In this document: in pieces, positions 60,311-64,000 of the stretch
How the letters are laid out: every line of letters begins with the position of its first letter
How positions within the stretch are numbered: the stretch's first letter is position 1
Source of the DNA: Chimonanthus salicifolius
Taxonomy: Eukaryota > Streptophyta > Magnoliopsida > Laurales > Calycanthaceae
Assembly: GCA_013350335.1 (NCBI GenBank)
Contig: CM023535.1
Location: forward strand, 31,218,991 to 31,282,990
Direction of reading: 5' to 3'
DNA: 64,000 nt
Translations under genes and position numbers: made by a program
The notes under the pieces: model-generated
Seen by the model: only the letters and a program-made list of their open reading frames with translations
Database searches by the model: none
Told to the model about the DNA's origin: nothing

Positions 60311-63300
60311 TGTAATAACCCGAATTTTTGATAAATATATATATTGGCATTTATTCATTTTAAATTGAAGTTTGATGTAATAAAATGCCAAATGGACCAA
60401 ATTTTGGGACAATGGCCCAAGGATGGCCCAATTGGGCCATGGGTTGGATGAAATCCATTAAATGGGTCAATGAGGACTAATCGAGTCAACGATGGTCAAA
60501 GTGGGCCCGATAGCCATGTGGGGCCCAATGGATCAAAATCGGTTCAAATCCTAAGGTAAGTGGAAAATGAGGGAATCTAATTGGGCCATGGGCCCAATGG
60601 TTACCCAATAAACCTTGAATTGAAATTTATACATGTAATTGGTCAATTTGGGTCAAAGAGCCATGTGGGACCCAATGGGCCAAAGTAGATAAGCCCTAAG
60701 ATAAATGTGTAAGACAAGAATATAATTGGGTCATGGACCCAATGGTAATCCAATTAAAATAAATTAAATAGATTAGATAATTATAAAATTATCTAAGTTA
60801 AGATGTATCAAGATTAAATGGTATGACCAAATGGGGCCCACCTCCACCTCACCCATGGAGGTGGCATGTGGACCCAAGGATAGTGGGGCCGACCACCATG
60901 GTTGACTTAGTCAACCATGGGTGGATCTTATAGAGGGAAATTAATGGAACTAGATTAGATAGGAATTAATTAACTTAACCTAATAATCAAATTAATTAAG
61001 TTAATTAATCTAATCCAAGGATTGGTCAAAAGGGAGTCAAAAGTCAAAACTACTCCAACAAACACAAACCACTCCTAAGAAACACAAATTGAAACCATGG
61101 ATTAAAGGTGGTGGTTTTATCCCAACCACCACCATTAATGCATGTTGGTTGGTGAAAAAAATTAATGTTTGAGTGTAGGCTACTCCAACCATCTCCATCT
61201 CTAATCCAAACAAGCCATTTCACTCTATCCCTCTCTCCACACACAAGGAACGTCCCCTACCTTGCAAGAAAAAAAAAAAAAAAAAAAAAAAACCTTAGAA
61301 GAAAACTTAGAAGAAAAAGAAGAGAAGAAAAGAGGTGGAACCTTGGATTCACCACTTGGAGATCAAGAGCTACCATCTTCATCATCTTCCCCTCTTCCCC
61401 TCTCTCAACCTAACACTGTCTTAGCCAATCCAAGCATGTCCCACCATTGATCAAGCTCATCTAACATATCAAACAAGGAGAGGAAGAAGAAAGGAGGCCA
61501 AGGAAGTCGACGGGAACGTCAAAGACCGGAGGAGTCGTCGGATCGTAAGTATGTTCTAAACAAGAAATTTAATTTTTAGGGTTTTAAATTTTGGAATCCA
61601 TTTCTTTGGATTGGATGGTGGCCAAACCATCATGGGCCATGGATTTAAAAATCCATCCAATGGTAGGATAATGAATGGATAAGATGGAGGAATGGATTAA
61701 GAAAGTGATAAAATAGAAGAATGGAATTTATAAGTCTTTATTAAGCATAGGAAAAATTGGATCTTAATGGTTTAATGGGCCATAGGGTTCGGTCATGTAG
61801 CATGGCCTAACCCCATGGTAAATGTGGGAGGATTTTAATTAGGGTTGAAGGTTTAAAATGGTGGAGAATGATCTATGATAAAATGGACTTATTGAGTATA
61901 GAATGTGATGTTTAGATGGAATGAAAATGGTGATGATTTAGTGATTTTAAAATGGATTATTTTTGGGACAAAAATTAATGGTTTTATGAAGATCTTAAAG
62001 TTGGTGAGAAATAGTAATTTTAATGGATGAAAAAGGGTAGAAATTTATGGAGGAAATAATAGTTGCAAATGGATTCCCAAAGTGTATGATATAAGTTTAA
62101 ATGGACCAAATGAATGATATTATTGATTTTAAATGGAATTTTTTAACAAAGAAAAATCATGGACAAATATTCATAGAACTTTGGTCTTAAATGGTTCTAA
62201 GAAAGGTGGGCCATGAACCATGGGTTCGGCCATGGTACATGGCCGAACCCTATGGTAATGGTATGGGATTTTTAGACATGGAAAATAATGTGGAGGAATG
62301 GGAATTTGAATAGATGGGTAAGTATGGTATATGGTAATTTTTTTTATGATGGAAAAGTATTGAAAATGGTTAAGAAAAATGGATGGATTGTATGGATGGT
62401 TCAAGTATGATATGTGATGTTTGTGATTTAAATGGATGATTTAATTAGAGGTATGTTTAAAAGGGTAAATGAAACCAAGAAAAATGGGAAAAGAAACATC
62501 ATGGGTTCGGCCATGGTGTATGGCCGAACCCATGACCCAAATTTTGATCAATTTTAGGCTAAGATTAAATGCATGTATCAATGCTTAGGAGTTTGATTTA
62601 AAGGGCCAAAATGATTAAAGTTTTGTGATTTTAAATTGGATTATTTTGGGACAAAACTTAGTCTTTGAAAATGGTATCCATAAAGGTGAACCTTAGGGTA
62701 GTGATTAGTGGATTTTATAAATGGAAAATAATGTAGAAGAATGCTAGATTTTAATGGATTTATAAAAATGATATGTGAGGGTTTAAATGGAATGAAAATG
62801 GGGACTTGAATGGATAATTTAAAATTCATTGGAGATTGGATTGAAGGGAGTAATATGGACCCAAGGGAATGGAAAATAAGCATCATGGGTTCGGCCATGG
62901 TGTATGGCCGAACCCATGACCCATTTGGAGGTCATGATTGTGGGCCACCTTTAGGGCCAAATGTGAAAGGTTATATGGGGTTAAATGTTTTTCAAAAATG
63001 AAGTAATGGGTGGCTGAATTTGGATATGATATGGAATCATAAATAGGTTTAAGTTAGGGATGAAATCTAGACTTAAAATATACATGAAGGGGTGAAATAT
63101 TAAACATGGAAGAGAAAGTGGCAAAACGGTAAATAAGTGCCACATTGAAGAACCCTATAGGGATTAGACATAAAAATTGGATATTTTGTGAATGGTTAAG
63201 TAAAGCGATTAGTTGCTGCGTTGTAGGCCGCTAAATTGGAATATCTAAATTGGCCAAAAATCGGGTTTTAAACCACGAAAAATGACTCTAAGTTAAAGGG

Positions 63301-64000
63301 CTGATTTTCGATAAATTTGTAACCTAAATTAATGGCCATTATTGAGTCTAAGTAGATGGATCAATTATGAACTTAATCGTGGATAACGTAGGGACTAATT
63401 CGGTAAATGTAATAAGGTATCGGACATCGCAAACGGTACGCGATCGGCGACCGGATTATCGAACGGGAAGCGTAACGGAACGCGACACGGTATTCGGTAG
63501 GATTCCTACCTCTTTGTAAGCGATGGATATGTGATGGTGTTTTAAATTATTTTGATTTGGTTTATGATAGATTTATGATTATGATTTATCTTATGATGAG
63601 GTTTAAGTTATGAATCATATGGATTATATTTTAATATTATGCATTATATGGCTATGTATGATATGTTGAGTATATGGATTACATATATATATTACATAGC
63701 ATAATGCACTACATCTCATGCATGGCATGGGCGGAAAAAAATAAACAAACCGGAGTCCATGCTCCGTCGGGGCGACCGAGAATCAGACATGGGGATAGCC
63801 TGAGGGCTATGACCGAAGTCCATGCTCCGTCGGGGCGACCGAGAATCACACATGGGGATAGTTCGATAACCGGAGTCCATGCTCCGTCGGGGCGACCGAG
63901 AAGCAAACATGGGGAACAAGATATTGTATGATCATACGGATAATGGGTGGGACACATGACATAAGCACCCATGACATAGCATTCATCACATACTTATTTT
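60311..64000 (+). mobile_element. S3: plus-strand LTR nested in the 5' LTR of E4, right end off-window
   Basis: Starts TGTAATAACCC after TTATA. The uninterrupted sequence is seen around 51045-51055. It is close to S2, identical over long runs such as 61080-61250 against 30080-30250. The window stops about 0.6 kb before its expected end, so solo versus full element is open. Palindromes lie at 62220-62248, 62504-62532 and 62886-62914, fewer than in S2. The donor-like GTAAGTAT is at 61545. An A-tract of about 26 bases is at 61267-61292. Confidence 0.88.
63751..63911. repeat. Hairpin tandem repeat of S3, three units
   Basis: Units with GGAGTCCATGCTCC start at about 63752, 63814 and 63872 (spacing 62 and 58). 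The last interval has lost the TAGCC...GGCTA hairpin. Confidence 0.82.

Noticed and set aside
61267..61292. A-tract as the tail of a retroposed gene
   Set aside because: The corresponding S2 site (about 30284) has a short A-run in the same context, so this is microsatellite growth, or an assembly artefact, not a tail.

Overview
This is nuclear DNA from a flowering plant with a repeat-rich, probably large genome. The window consists almost entirely of long terminal repeat (LTR) retrotransposons of the Ty3/gypsy chromovirus type. They resemble the Tekay/Del lineage: a single gag-pol frame, a CCHC zinc knuckle, an integrase followed by a C-terminal chromodomain, and a primer-binding site matching plant initiator tRNA-Met. 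They are inserted into one another to a depth of about five layers. One hAT DNA transposon is present. I see no host gene with an intact structure. The species cannot be named from the sequence.

Layout. 1-14522: element E1 (+), cut by the left window edge, with LTRs of about 4.17 kb and an internally deleted gag-pol; its 3' LTR carries an inverted solo LTR S1 (9320-13010, target duplication AAACC). 14523-22131: element F (+) of a second LTR family, decayed. Its 5' LTR was hit by E1 and its 3' LTR is broken at 22132 by an inverted LTR R of the same family (22132-23752). R is broken at 23753 by T, a minus-strand tandem element arranged LTR, internal A, LTR, internal B. Internal A carries solo LTR S2 (29364-33520, duplication CTTTT). 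The middle LTR of T carries hAT element H (37403-42430, duplication ATTCTAAG). Internal B is interrupted in gag at 50134 by E4, the best preserved element (minus strand; three nonsense codons in a frame of about 1,495 codons). The 5' LTR of E4 is broken at 60311 by another plus-strand LTR, S3, which runs off the right edge.

How the parts work. None of the gag-pol genes is intact, so any movement would have needed helper proteins. The LTRs are more remarkable than the genes. They share a covarying hairpin near the LTR end and several copies of an interrupted palindrome built on GGGTTCGGCC. Each subfamily also has an array of hairpin-forming tandem repeats at the same place but with different unit sequence, and a conserved splice-donor-like site about 1.0-1.2 kb into the LTR. 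The hAT element carries an intact-looking transposase core with a late frameshift, plus a captured ankyrin-repeat gene fragment that still has its intron.

Limits: all boundaries were read by eye from flanking comparison. Identities are not quantified, and right-hand boundaries beyond 64000 are unseen.
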